DNA of 58,544 bases, from positions 1 to 58,544 of the forward strand of contig JANYKV010000078.1 in the NCBI GenBank assembly GCA_025358055.1, written 5' to 3'. The DNA comes from Gemmatimonadota bacterium. Lineage in GTDB: Bacteria; Gemmatimonadota; Gemmatimonadetes; Gemmatimonadales; GWC2-71-9. Made by a program: the position numbers and the translations under genes. Position 1 is the first letter of the stretch. Each line of letters begins with the position of its first letter. Positions 19,637 to 28,285 of this stretch are shown here, piece by piece. The notes beneath the pieces are model-generated. The model did no database searches. It was not told where the DNA came from and was given only the letters and a program-made list of their open reading frames with translations.

Positions 19637-20570
19637 GGCCGGCGGTCTTCCGTTCGGTCAAATATTTCTCCACTGCGATCGCCGCCGTCGTGGCGTCCCC
19701 GACGGCAGTCGTGACCTGACGAGTGAGCTGAACCCGGAGATCGCCCGCCGCGAAGAGACCGGGCATGGAGGTCATCATCCGATCATCCGTGATGATGTAA
19801 CCGCTCGGGTCGTGGTCAAAGTGCCCCTTGATCAAGCCGCTGTTGGGCTTGAAGCCAATGAAGATGAAGCAGCCGGTGACGGGGAGGATAGTTTTTTCGC
19901 TGGTGACGCTACTCTCGAGCTCCAGTCCGGTGAGACCACCCGGCCCACCGGTCAGCTCGTTCACCGTGGAATTCCAGATGACCTCGATCTTCGGGTTCGC
20001 GAGGGCCCGCTCTTGCACGACTTTGGAGGCGCGGAACTCTGCCCGACGGTGGACGATGTATACTTTGCTCGCGTAGCGCGTCAGATAGTCCGCCTCCTCA
20101 ACCGCCGCATCGCCTCCGCCGACCACCGCAATGGTCTCCCCCTTGAAAAACGCTCCATCACAGACCGCACAGTAGGACACGCCTCGCCCGGCGTATTCGA
20201 CCTCTCCAGGCACTCCAAGCTTCGTCGGTGTTCCGCCCGCGGTGAGGATCACGGTGGGGGCGAGGTAGGTGGCGCCGGAGTCAGTGGTGACCTGGTAGGT
20301 GCCGTCACCCAACCGCTCAATAGCGTCGACATTTTCTTGGCGAATATCGGCCCCGAACGCCACGGCGTGCTCGGTCATTTTCGCCGCCAGCTCAGGGCCC
20401 AGGATGCTCAAGAACCCGGGGTAGTCCTCGATCTTCTCGGTGTTCAAGAGCTCGCCACCGGTGAGCCCGCGTTCAAGCAAGACCGCTCGGAGCATCCCCC
20501 GTCCAGCGTACATCGCCGCGCAGAGACCAGCAGGCCCCCCACCAACGATGATGACGTCAAAATCGAGCAT
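19629..20570 (-). CDS. trxB: Thioredoxin reductase
   Basis: An FAD/NADPH enzyme that reduces thioredoxin. There are 313 residues from the ATG at 20570; a TTG two codons upstream is possible. It has the FAD loop IIVGGGPAGLCAA, the redox-active CAVCDG (C134/C137), the NADPH loop VVGGGDAAVEEA and the C-terminal GLFAAGDLR FAD motif. It heads a two-gene unit with the MBL hydrolase. Confidence 0.95.
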   Translation of the reverse strand: MLDFDVIIVGGGPAGLCAAMYAGRGMLRAVLLERGLTGGELLNTEKIEDYPGFLSILGPELAAKMTEHAVAFGADIRQENVDAIERLGDGTYQVTTDSGATYLAPTVILTAGGTPTKLGVPGEVEYAGRGVSYCAVCDGAFFKGETIAVVGGGDAAVEEADYLTRYASKVYIVHRRAEFRASKVVQERALANPKIEVIWNSTVNELTGGPGGLTGLELESSVTSEKTILPVTGCFIFIGFKPNSGLIKGHFDHDPSGYIITDDRMMTSMPGLFAAGDLRVQLTRQVTTAVGDATTAAIAVEKYLTERKTAGRV

Positions 20571-20600
20571 GAACAATTATCCGTGAGTGGAAGCGCGAGA

Positions 20601-20630
20601 AATATACGCAGGAGGCGCTATCCGGGCGAA
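20601..20630 (-). promoter_or_regulatory. Possible trxB promoter
   Basis: TATATT (20601-20606, minus) is the same -10 box as at rpmB and rpmJ, but the -35 box TTCGCC at 18 bp is weak. It lies 30 bp before the trxB ATG. Confidence 0.4.
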
Positions 20631-20636
20631 ATGGGT

Positions 20637-20696
20637 GACGCGGAAAGGGCAACGGGGACAAGGGTAAGAGGGAAAAAGAGAACAGCAGAAATGGGG
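20637..20696 (+). repeat. Purine-rich intergenic string
   Basis: About 60 bp of almost pure purine on the plus strand (GGAAAGGGCAACGGGGACAA, then GGGTAAGAGGGAAAAAGAG) upstream of trxB. It is similar in make-up to the strings at 18974 and 33721. Confidence 0.4.
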
Positions 20697-20812
20697 CCGA
20701 AGCCGGCGAATCATGGGTGGGGTCGAAGAGGAAAGTCATCGGGAGATGGCGGGAGTCGAATTTCTGATGTGGGAAATAATTATCATCTTTAACCTAAAGC
20801 ACTACTGGGCTT

Positions 20813-21583
20813 TCAACGCTTCGATATTACCTCGTTTCTGACTTCCCCAAGCCGTAAAATGCTTATTGCTCCGTGACAAGCTGAGACGGTGCCGATCACG
20901 AAGTCCACCTCTGCTCCAGAGGCACCTGCGGCGGCGAGCAACCGATCAGCTCGGCGCGCCTCCTCCACGCCAAACATCCCAACGCCGTAGGCTCGGTGCC
21001 GCGTGATGAAAAGGGCCGGGCCCTGGGTGGGCTGAATCTGGTTGAGGCGCCCTGTGTAGTCATTTACTGCCTCCGACATTTCCCAAGTCCGGGGCGCCTT
21101 GATCATCGGGCAGACCGCCGGCTCGACACAGTGCGTCGGGCAGATCCAATCCGCAAAGGAGATGTATCGATTTCCGTCACCCCCCATCGCATCGTAGGGC
21201 GTTCCGACTTCCTCGGTGACCCGGGTGAGCACCCCTTCCCTTCCTGGCCAACGGTCCTGGCAGCGCTGGACCAGCCAGTCGGCCATCAGGTGCGGCATCA
21301 AGGGAGACGGAACGATCGTGTCTTCGAGGGTGGGATCGACCGTAGGGCGGGCCAAGTAATCTCGAAAGAACTGGTCCCAGGGAGCAACGACGAGCTCCCG
21401 GTGCGGCTGCGGCTCGAGCTCCCGGGAGGCCTGGCAACCCGGATCCCGGTCGACCAGGATGACCCGGCGTGAGGTGAGTTTTTCTCGGTCGCGGGCGGCT
21501 TGCAATTGTCGAGCGTAGAAGGTGCCATAGCAACCGCCGCCGACAATGACAATGTCGCCCAGGCGTTCGGCCGAGGGGCTCAT
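20813..21583 (-). CDS. Orphan Rossmann-fold protein with a cysteine cluster, function unknown
   Basis: 256 residues. The ATG at 21581-21583 overlaps the stop of the PHP gene (ATGA), which decides this start over one 15 codons upstream. The N-terminus has a dinucleotide-binding loop (IVIVGGGCYGTFYARQL) ending in a strand plus acidic residue (VILVDRD), as in FAD/NAD proteins. In the middle, WICPTHCVEPAVCP places three cysteines as C-x3-C-x5-C, which looks like a metal or Fe-S site. I do not recognise a named family. The neighbouring PHP gene is probably co-transcribed. Confidence 0.7.
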   Translation of the reverse strand: MSPSAERLGDIVIVGGGCYGTFYARQLQAARDREKLTSRRVILVDRDPGCQASRELEPQPHRELVVAPWDQFFRDYLARPTVDPTLEDTIVPSPLMPHLMADWLVQRCQDRWPGREGVLTRVTEEVGTPYDAMGGDGNRYISFADWICPTHCVEPAVCPMIKAPRTWEMSEAVNDYTGRLNQIQPTQGPALFITRHRAYGVGMFGVEEARRADRLLAAAGASGAEVDFVIGTVSACHGAISILRLGEVRNEVISKR

Positions 21584-22455
21584 GGGGAGATAAGACCGGC
21601 CCGGAACGTGTCCATGGCATCGAGCCATTCGAGCGGAACCATCTCCGAACCCACACTGCTATGGCTGTTGTCGGCCCCACCGCCGCCGTGCCAGTCGCTG
21701 CCGCCGGTCCGGAGGAGGTTGAGGCTCAGCGCGATATCGGTGATCCGGGATCGGTGGTCGGGACTGTGGCTCGGATGGCGTGTTTCGACGGCATCGAGGC
21801 CCTCGTCCTTGAGCCGGATCAGCAGGCTCCGGCTCGCCCGCTCGCGCAAGTGGGCCGCGGAGACGATGCCACCCACTCCGTGCACGAGATTCGCCACCTC
21901 CTTAAAGGTCGGGAGCACCTTTTCCACGAACGCCGGGCGTCCCCGTCCCAAGAACTGCTGAAAGGCCTCATCCATAGTCGGAACCGTGCCGCGTCGGACC
22001 AGTACGCGCGCCACATGGGGCCGCCCGATGGCGGCCCCATTGGCCTCCGCGAGGATCTCATCCGCCGTGATGTCCACACCCCAGGCCTGCAGTCCTTCGA
22101 CGATTTCCCGAGCCCGCCGGAGACGGTCGGCCCGGCATCGCTCGAGGAACTCTTCCACTCCCGCGTGACCAAGGGGGATGAAATACCCCAGGACATGCAT
22201 CTCGCCCCACGGGGCGGCGACTGAGAACTCGCATCCGCTGACCACTCGGAGTCCCAGGTCGGCCGCGGTGACGACGGCTTCCGTGACGCCCGCCACCGAA
22301 TCATGATCGGTGAGGGCAATTGCGGTGAGGTTTGCGGCGGCGGCACGCCGCACCACTTCGGCGGGCGGGAGCGACCCATCCGACGCAGTGGAGTGAAGGT
22401 GAAGATCGACGGTGGGAGCGGTCAGCGGCCGTACCCCACATCGGGGTTGGTCCAC
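21580..22455 (-). CDS. PHP-domain phosphoesterase (RNase AM/YciV-like)
   Basis: A 291-residue metal-dependent phosphoesterase. The PHP motifs are DLHLHSTASDG (residues 17-27), TDHDSV, a central histidine in GRPHVARVLV, AHLRE and the C-terminal SDWHG. The layout matches 3',5'-nucleotide bisphosphate phosphatase/5'-3' exoribonuclease proteins of the YciV/RnaM group. The start overlaps the preceding 88-residue gene by 34 bp and the stop overlaps the Rossmann gene. Confidence 0.9.
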   Translation of the reverse strand: MDQPRCGVRPLTAPTVDLHLHSTASDGSLPPAEVVRRAAAANLTAIALTDHDSVAGVTEAVVTAADLGLRVVSGCEFSVAAPWGEMHVLGYFIPLGHAGVEEFLERCRADRLRRAREIVEGLQAWGVDITADEILAEANGAAIGRPHVARVLVRRGTVPTMDEAFQQFLGRGRPAFVEKVLPTFKEVANLVHGVGGIVSAAHLRERASRSLLIRLKDEGLDAVETRHPSHSPDHRSRITDIALSLNLLRTGGSDWHGGGGADNSHSSVGSEMVPLEWLDAMDTFRAGLISP

Positions 22456-22688
22456 GCTGGCTGCGAGCGCCGGAACAGCTCGATGAGATCTCCCTCGCCC
22501 AACTCGGCCAGGGATGACTCTCGATCTTTCGCGCCACGCGGGGAGTAGCGCAGCACCCGTTCTTCGGGGGCGGTGCCGGCCTCGCGCCGAAAGACCAGCC
22601 CAAACTCGTCTTTCGAGTACTGCGTGGTTCTCCCGGTTGAGCTCACCACCCAGCGCTGGCCATCGACCTCGATCGCTCGTAGGGGCAT
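22422..22688 (-). CDS. Small hypothetical protein, 88 residues
   Basis: Not recognised. It is polar, beginning MPLRAIEVDGQRWVVSSTGR, with beta-strand-like N-terminal segments and an acidic helix at LAELGEGDLIELFRRSQ. It has no signal or membrane segment. It sits between the 108-residue gene and the PHP gene with tight spacing and a 34-bp overlap, so it is likely a real operon member. The GAKDRESSLAEL part is typical of small cytosolic proteins of unknown role. Confidence 0.65.
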   Translation of the reverse strand: MPLRAIEVDGQRWVVSSTGRTTQYSKDEFGLVFRREAGTAPEERVLRYSPRGAKDRESSLAELGEGDLIELFRRSQPAWTNPDVGYGR

Positions 22689-22715
22689 GATGGTACGAAC
22701 TCCTTCCGTCTGATT

Positions 22716-23042
22716 CTATGGTCGGGACCGTGAGCTTGCCCCGGGGCGGGCTGACAGCGCCACCTCTTCCCAGGGTTCCGCTGCGTCGGCCTGATAGCTC
22801 GCCAAAGATCGCAGTCGCCCGACCAGTTCGCGCTCCCGCGAGGTTTGTTCAATCGCACTCGGGTCCGAACCGGCGGTCTCGACAAACTCGAGGAAATCGC
22901 CCATCCCACCAGCTCTCTGGAACACCCAACAATGTCCGCCGCGAGCCTGCACAGAAGCCTGGAGCTCACCCAGGGTAGAAAGGTACTCGGACACCGCTTC
23001 CCGCGGCACTTTGGCGCGGGCGACGGTCAGGAAGCGGGTCAT
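22716..23042 (-). CDS. Small hypothetical protein, 108 residues
   Basis: Not recognised. The first 70 residues (MTRFLTVARAKVPREAVSEY; then HCWVFQRAGGMGDFLEFVET) have the beta-alpha-beta pattern of a dimeric alpha/beta-barrel (ABM-like) fold. The tail is low-complexity Arg/Ser/Pro. It is cytosolic and co-directional with the E2 gene 51 bp upstream. Confidence 0.6.
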   Translation of the reverse strand: MTRFLTVARAKVPREAVSEYLSTLGELQASVQARGGHCWVFQRAGGMGDFLEFVETAGSDPSAIEQTSRERELVGRLRSLASYQADAAEPWEEVALSARPGASSRSRP

Positions 23043-23093
23043 CCGGAGGGTCAGCCTCTCCGAAACAGGATGGAGCGCTCCGCACCCACTCGA

Positions 23094-24464
23094 CTAACCG
23101 ATCGCGTCCGGGAATTGCTCCAATGACGTGCGCAGGTCCGCTAAAAATCGATCGGCCGCTGCCCCATCCACAATGCGGTGATCGTAAGACATCGCGAGCA
23201 TCCCCTTGGTGCGAATTGCGAGAGAATCGGTGCCATCCGGCAAACTCACCACCGCGGGTTGCTTGGCAATTGCGCCGACGGCCAGAATAGCCGCCTGGGG
23301 CTGATTGATGATGGGCAGACCGACGAAGGTGCCAAATCCCCCGGGATTGGTGATCGTAAAAGTCCCTTTCTGGACCTCATCGGGGGTCAGCTTCTTGGTT
23401 CGGGCTCGTTCCGCCAGATCGCCGATGGCTCGAGCGACGCCCAGTAGCGACAACTCGTCCGCGTGCTTGATGACGGGCACGATGAGGCCCCAATCCATCG
23501 CGACCGCAATGCCGAGGTTGATGTCGCGACGGTAGACGGTGCTTTCACCGGTGCCCGCCGCGTTGATGACCTTGTGCTTCCGGAGGTTGTCGGCCACCGC
23601 CTTCGCGATGAAGGAAAGAAACGTGAGGTTCACCCCTCGATCCGCAAAGGCCTTCTTGTTCGCGGCGCGGAGCGCGGCGATTCGGGAGTAGTCAATTTCG
23701 ATGAGACTCGCGACGTGGGCCGAAACACGACGCGACATGATCATGTGGTCGGCCGTGAGCTTTCGGATCCGGGACCACGGTTCGACCGTGTCGCCATCCC
23801 AGGGCTCGACCACCGGGCCTGGAATGACATGAACACCCGCGGGGACGCCGATGGCCGCGACCACGGAGGTCGAGGCTGCGGGGCCTCCAGCAGCCAGCGC
23901 CGCGGGGGCGCTAACACCGCTTTCGAGGTACGTTAGGACATCATTCTTCGTCACCCGGCCAGCGAGTCCACTGCCGGAGATCGAGGTAATATCGAGGTGA
24001 TGTTCGGCCGCCATCTTTCGGACCAACGGCGTCGACTTGGTTCGCAGCCGCTCTTCGAGGCTGTCGGGCCCCGCGGCCCGCGGGGCTGGGGCGGGAATCG
24101 GTGCGGGAGCGACTGAAGGAGGCACGATCGGGATTTTCAGCGCACTCAGCGCGGCGACGGGAGCCAGGGGCGCCACTGGGGTCGCAGGCGCCGCCTTGGG
24201 AGACGGACCGGCGACTGCTCCAGCGCCGGTCTCCAGGCGGGCAACTACGGTTTGCACCGCGACGGTCTGGCCTTCTTGGACCAAAATTTCGGCGAGCACC
24301 CCGGCGGATGGTGCTGGAATTTCCGCGTCGACCTTATCCGTGGAAATCTCGAACATGGGCTCATCGCGCTTCACCGAATCGCCGAGTTTCTTGAGCCACT
24401 TCGAAAGGGTGCCCTCGGCAATGGATTCGCCCATTTGGGGCATGATGACATCGATGCGGGTCAT
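23094..24464 (-). CDS. 2-oxoacid dehydrogenase dihydrolipoamide acyltransferase (E2)
   Basis: The core acyltransferase of a pyruvate/branched-chain 2-oxoacid dehydrogenase complex, 456 residues. It has a single lipoyl domain with lipoyl-lysine K44 (STDKVDAEIP), an Ala/Pro linker (about 80-140), a peripheral-subunit-binding domain (STPLVRKMAAEHHLDITSIS) and a catalytic domain ending MSYDHRIVDG with H429 and D433. It lies downstream of E1beta on the same strand, 64 bp away. The substrate (branched-chain or pyruvate) is not set by sequence alone; no E3 gene is in the window. Confidence 0.93.
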   Translation of the reverse strand: MTRIDVIMPQMGESIAEGTLSKWLKKLGDSVKRDEPMFEISTDKVDAEIPAPSAGVLAEILVQEGQTVAVQTVVARLETGAGAVAGPSPKAAPATPVAPLAPVAALSALKIPIVPPSVAPAPIPAPAPRAAGPDSLEERLRTKSTPLVRKMAAEHHLDITSISGSGLAGRVTKNDVLTYLESGVSAPAALAAGGPAASTSVVAAIGVPAGVHVIPGPVVEPWDGDTVEPWSRIRKLTADHMIMSRRVSAHVASLIEIDYSRIAALRAANKKAFADRGVNLTFLSFIAKAVADNLRKHKVINAAGTGESTVYRRDINLGIAVAMDWGLIVPVIKHADELSLLGVARAIGDLAERARTKKLTPDEVQKGTFTITNPGGFGTFVGLPIINQPQAAILAVGAIAKQPAVVSLPDGTDSLAIRTKGMLAMSYDHRIVDGAAADRFLADLRTSLEQFPDAIG

Positions 24465-24528
24465 GCGCTCTCCGTTGAGCTAGAGGCCGACAGGCGGCGC
24501 GGACGGGGCGGTCGCGTCTGCTGGACCA

Positions 24529-25509
24529 TCAATATTGCGCCAGCCACCGACATGCGGCGACAATATCGGCCGTCTGGGGCAACACAAAGTCTTCGAGGGA
24601 GGGCGCGTAGGGAAGTGGCACGTCGTGCGCCGCCACTCGCTTCACCGGAGCGTCCAGCCATTCGAAACAGGATTCGTTGATTCTCGCCATGATCTCCCCC
24701 GCGATGCCACCGGTGCGAGTGTCTTCGTGCACGACGAGCACCCGGTTGGTCTTCTTGACCGTCGCGATGATGGCGGCATCATCCATCGGCAACAAGGTCC
24801 GAAGGTCCACCACTTCGATGGAAAGGCCGTCGTCCTGCTCCAGCTGGGCCGCCGCTTCGAGGGACTTATGTAGCATCGCGGAGTAGGTGATGATCGAGAG
24901 GTGCTTCCCTTCCCGCGCGACGTGCGCTTTCCCGATCGGGGTCAGAACCTCTTCGTCGTCGGGCAACTGTTCTTTGATGCGGCGATACAGATACTTGTGC
25001 TCGAAATACAGCACGGGGTCATCATCCCGAATCGCACTCTTGATGAGACCTTTCGCATCCCGCGCCGTCGCCGGGCAGACGATCTTGAACCCCGGGGTAT
25101 GGAGATACGCGGCCTCGGGGTTTTGCGAGTGGAACGGACCGCCGCGCACGTATCCGCCCGAGGGCCCTCGCACCACCATGGGTGTCTTGAGGTTCGCGCG
25201 ATAGCGCGCCGTGGCGACGTAATTCGTGAGGAAGCTGTACGCGCAAGACATGAAATCGATGAATTGCATTTCGGCGACCGGACGGAGCCCCATGTGGGCC
25301 GCCCCGGCGGCGGCGCCCACAATCGCGGTCTCCGCGATGGGCGTGTCGATCACCCGGTCCTCGCCGAATCGCTTTTGCAGCCCTTCGGTCACCTTGAAGG
25401 CACCACCGTACGCCCCCACGTCTTCCCCGATGAGGAATACCCGTTCATCACGGGCCATTTCTTCTTCGATGCCCTGCCGGATGGCCTCAAGGTACGTGAC
25501 CTCAGCCAT
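24529..25509 (-). CDS. 2-oxoacid dehydrogenase E1 beta subunit
   Basis: A 326-residue beta subunit of a heterotetrameric thiamine-diphosphate E1. The ATG at 25507-25509 (MAEVTYLEAIRQGIEEEMAR) matches the family start and overlaps the E1alpha 3' end by 8 bp; a longer open frame upstream lies inside E1alpha and is rejected. Conserved parts are GEDVGAYGGAFKVTEGL, ETAIVGAAAG, FIDFMSCAYSFLTNYVATAR and the C-terminal VVHEDTRTGGIAGEI. It works with E1alpha to decarboxylate the 2-oxoacid. Confidence 0.95.
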   Translation of the reverse strand: MAEVTYLEAIRQGIEEEMARDERVFLIGEDVGAYGGAFKVTEGLQKRFGEDRVIDTPIAETAIVGAAAGAAHMGLRPVAEMQFIDFMSCAYSFLTNYVATARYRANLKTPMVVRGPSGGYVRGGPFHSQNPEAAYLHTPGFKIVCPATARDAKGLIKSAIRDDDPVLYFEHKYLYRRIKEQLPDDEEVLTPIGKAHVAREGKHLSIITYSAMLHKSLEAAAQLEQDDGLSIEVVDLRTLLPMDDAAIIATVKKTNRVLVVHEDTRTGGIAGEIMARINESCFEWLDAPVKRVAAHDVPLPYAPSLEDFVLPQTADIVAACRWLAQY

Positions 25510-26551
25510 GGAGCCTTCGGTACCACTCGAGCTCAGCCCGGGGCGGGTTCTCCAATACACCATCCAGCGCGCTGGCTCCTTCCGGCATGGGCTCGGACTC
25601 CACTTGGCCCACCGCGGCATCGAGTTCCTGGCCGATCCGCGCGTCGATCGCCGCAAGGTCTGCCGGGGTGGCCCACCCGGCGTCGTGCAGCTGCTTCGTA
25701 TACCGATCGATCGGATCTTTTTTCTCCCACGCCTGCAATTCGTCGGTTGACACGTACGACTGGTTGTCGTGCTCCGCGTGCCCTTTGCGCCGGTAAGTGA
25801 GTAGCTCGATGAGGCTCACACCGCCGCCCGCCCGCGCGCGATCGACCGCCGTCTTCGTCGCAGCATAGACGGCGAGGACATCGTTGCCGTCGGCTTGGGC
25901 TCCGGGGATACCATACCCGACGGCTTTCTCGACCAGCGCCTTAACCGCCGTCTGCTTGTGAAACGGCGTTGAGTATGCATACCCGTTGTTCTCGGCAACG
26001 ACGACCAGGGGGAGGCGCTGGACCGCGGCGAAGTTGATGCCCTCATGAAACGACCCCGTGCTCATCGCGCCATCGCCCACATAGACCATCCCGACCCGCC
26101 TCTGTTTCCGCATCTTGAACGATAGGGTGATGCCCGCCATCACCGGAACCATATCACCGAGATGGGAGATCTGGCCGATGAAGCCGCGTTCGAGATCGTT
26201 GAAATGGATGTTCAGCTCGCGACCACGGGTGGGACTCTCGGCTTTGGCCATGTACTGGCGGAGCACTTCGACCGGCCGAGCGCCTTGCACCAGCATCGAG
26301 CCCAAATTCCGAATCAACGGCGAAAGAATGTCCCCCTGTTTCCGGTCCAGCGCGTACGCACTACCGACGCTATCGGCCTCTTGCCCCAAGCTCCGGAACA
26401 ACCCGCCAATGACCTTGGTTTGCCGGTAGAGGTTCGTGAGTCGCTCTTCGAGCGTGCGCGTCAGCCGCATGTAGTAATACAGGTCGTGCAGCTGGGAACG
26501 AGTCAGCCCGGTGGGGAGCGGGGAAGAGGCGGTGGCGGTCGCCGACGGCAT
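25502..26551 (-). CDS. 2-oxoacid dehydrogenase E1 alpha subunit
   Basis: A 349-residue thiamine-diphosphate subunit. The cofactor motif GDGAMS...AENN is clear (YVGDGAMSTGSFHEGINFA, then VVVAENNGYAYST). It also carries LGDMVPVMAG and the phosphorylation-loop equivalent TYRRKGHAEHDNQSY. It is the first of the contiguous E1alpha-E1beta-E2 genes and overlaps E1beta. The Bkd/Pdh-A type is typical of many aerobes; substrate assignment is open. Confidence 0.95.
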   Translation of the reverse strand: MPSATATASSPLPTGLTRSQLHDLYYYMRLTRTLEERLTNLYRQTKVIGGLFRSLGQEADSVGSAYALDRKQGDILSPLIRNLGSMLVQGARPVEVLRQYMAKAESPTRGRELNIHFNDLERGFIGQISHLGDMVPVMAGITLSFKMRKQRRVGMVYVGDGAMSTGSFHEGINFAAVQRLPLVVVAENNGYAYSTPFHKQTAVKALVEKAVGYGIPGAQADGNDVLAVYAATKTAVDRARAGGGVSLIELLTYRRKGHAEHDNQSYVSTDELQAWEKKDPIDRYTKQLHDAGWATPADLAAIDARIGQELDAAVGQVESEPMPEGASALDGVLENPPRAELEWYRRLHG

Positions 26552-26562
26552 AGAACCGACGC

Positions 26563-26853
26563 TCAGTAAGCGCCGCGAAGCGCGTGCGTCGGCTCGGCCC
26601 GAGTGTGGATCACGGAAAGGAACCGCTTGGCAAGCCGATCCAGTTCGCTCTCCCCGGGTTGATTGGTCTCCACCTGGATCAGAGTGTAGTGCCCGCCCTC
26701 GGCTTGTACCCTCACGAGCAACTGCCCGATGACGCCGGAGAACTTACGGCGGCGCGGACCTTCTTCGGTGGGACTCAGGTGCCCCCCGAAGAACGCGGCT
26801 GCGTTCGTGATGACCGCATCGGGCGACACGGAGGTGCGGTGAAAGTACTTCAT
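26563..26853 (-). CDS. Small hypothetical protein, 96 residues
   Basis: Not recognised. The ATG at 26851-26853 (MKYFHRTSVSPDAVITNAAA) has a GGGAGCAAGG ribosome-binding site and avoids the overlap with the inositol-phosphate synthase gene that a longer frame would need. The middle, RRRKFSGVIGQLLVRVQAEG followed by HYTLIQVET, looks like a two-strand plus helix unit. It lies 11 bp upstream of E1alpha and 55 bp after the synthase, so it belongs to the same transcript. Confidence 0.65.
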   Translation of the reverse strand: MKYFHRTSVSPDAVITNAAAFFGGHLSPTEEGPRRRKFSGVIGQLLVRVQAEGGHYTLIQVETNQPGESELDRLAKRFLSVIHTRAEPTHALRGAY

Positions 26854-26908
26854 CGTTTTGACCTTGCTCCCATTGCTAAAACCAAGGAGAGGAGCGAGGG
26901 AAGGCCCC

Positions 26909-28243
26909 TCACTTCTCACCGTCCGTATAGTACTCCACGCCAAGGTGGGTGATCTGCTCCTCACCCATGAGGTAGCGGAGCGTGTTCTTCATTTTTGTCT
27001 GCTGGATGAAGAGATCATGCTCGGGATACAATCCCGGGGCGGATTGCGGGCTCTTGAAGTAGAAGGACAACCATTCCTGAATGCCGATCATACCGCTGCG
27101 CTGCGCTAAATCGAAGAAGAGCGCCAGGTCGAGCACCAGCGGGGCTGCGAGAATCGAGTCGCGGCACAGGAAATCGACTTTGATCTGCATCGGGTACCCA
27201 AGCCACCCGAAGATGTCGATGTTGTCCCACCCCTCTTTGTTATCACCGCGCGGGGGGTAGTAGTTGATTCGAACCTTGTGATACAGTTGGCCGTAGAGCT
27301 CGGGATAGAGGTCGGGCTGTAGGATGTAGTCGAGCACGCCGAGCTTAGACTCTTCCTTGGTTTTGAAGCTCTCGGGATCGTCGAGGACTTCACCATCCCG
27401 GTTGCCCAAGATGTTGGTTGAATACCAGCCGGCGACGCCGAGCATGCGCGCCTTGAACATCGGCGCGAGCACCGTTTTCACCATCGTCTGGCCGGTTTTG
27501 AAGTCTTTGCCGCCAATCGCGACACCCCGGTCCTTCGCCAACTGCTCGATGGCCGGAAAATCACAAGTGAGGTTGGGGGCACCATTGGCGAAGGGCACGC
27601 CCTCCATCAGGGCCGCGTAGGCGTACAACATGGACGGCGCGATCGAGGGATCATTATTCACCATCGCCTGCTCAAAGGCGGCGAGCGTCTGATGCGCGGC
27701 GCCCGGCACGATAAACACTTCGGTGGACGCGCACCACACCACGACCATACGCGCGCACCCATGGGTCTGCTTGAAACTCCGGATGTCGGCCCGAATCTGT
27801 TCCGCCAAATCGGCTTTGTTCTGCCCCCGCTTGACGTTGGTGCCATGGAGCCGTTTCACGTAGTACTGATCAAAGGCGGCCGGCATCGGAGCAATGCTCT
27901 TGAGGAAGTCGGCGATGGGCTCGACGTGCTCGTGCTTGTCGAGTACGCCGCACGTGAGTGCCGCCTGGTAGGCATTGTCGGGCACCGGATCCCAGGCGCC
28001 GAACACGAGGTCTTTGAGATCGGCGAGCGGAACGAAGTCTTTGATGAGGGGAACGCGTTTGTCGGTCCGCTTCCCTAGGCGAATCGTGCCCATCTGCGTG
28101 AGGGAGCCAAACGGCTTCGCCTTGCCCCGTCGCACGTTCTCCACCCCGGCCATGAAGGTCGAAGCGACCGCACCGAGCCCAACACAAAGAATTCCGAGCT
28201 TCCCTTTTGCCGGCGCGATTGGCCGAGCTGTGTGATCCGCCAC
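26909..28243 (-). CDS. ino1: myo-inositol-1-phosphate synthase
   Basis: Turns glucose 6-phosphate into myo-inositol 1-phosphate (or the 3-phosphate by numbering) in an NAD-dependent way. The 444 residues start with the NAD loop CVGLGAVASTFMAG. The catalytic domain follows with AIGGKDFKTGQTMVKTVLAP, GWYSTNILGNRDGEVLDDPE and KVRINYYPPRGDNKEGWDNI. The next minus-strand gene upstream is a CDP-alcohol phosphatidyltransferase, which completes a route to an inositol phospholipid. Confidence 0.95.
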   Translation of the reverse strand: MADHTARPIAPAKGKLGILCVGLGAVASTFMAGVENVRRGKAKPFGSLTQMGTIRLGKRTDKRVPLIKDFVPLADLKDLVFGAWDPVPDNAYQAALTCGVLDKHEHVEPIADFLKSIAPMPAAFDQYYVKRLHGTNVKRGQNKADLAEQIRADIRSFKQTHGCARMVVVWCASTEVFIVPGAAHQTLAAFEQAMVNNDPSIAPSMLYAYAALMEGVPFANGAPNLTCDFPAIEQLAKDRGVAIGGKDFKTGQTMVKTVLAPMFKARMLGVAGWYSTNILGNRDGEVLDDPESFKTKEESKLGVLDYILQPDLYPELYGQLYHKVRINYYPPRGDNKEGWDNIDIFGWLGYPMQIKVDFLCRDSILAAPLVLDLALFFDLAQRSGMIGIQEWLSFYFKSPQSAPGLYPEHDLFIQQTKMKNTLRYLMGEEQITHLGVEYYTDGEK

Positions 28244-28285
28244 TCCACAATCCTTTCCAAAACGGCACGAAGCCGCACGGGCTTC

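Noticed and set aside
24529-25656. A longer form of E1beta starting 49 codons upstream
   Set aside because: The extra part lies within E1alpha, and the family start MAEVTYLEAI is at 25509 with a normal 8-bp overlap.
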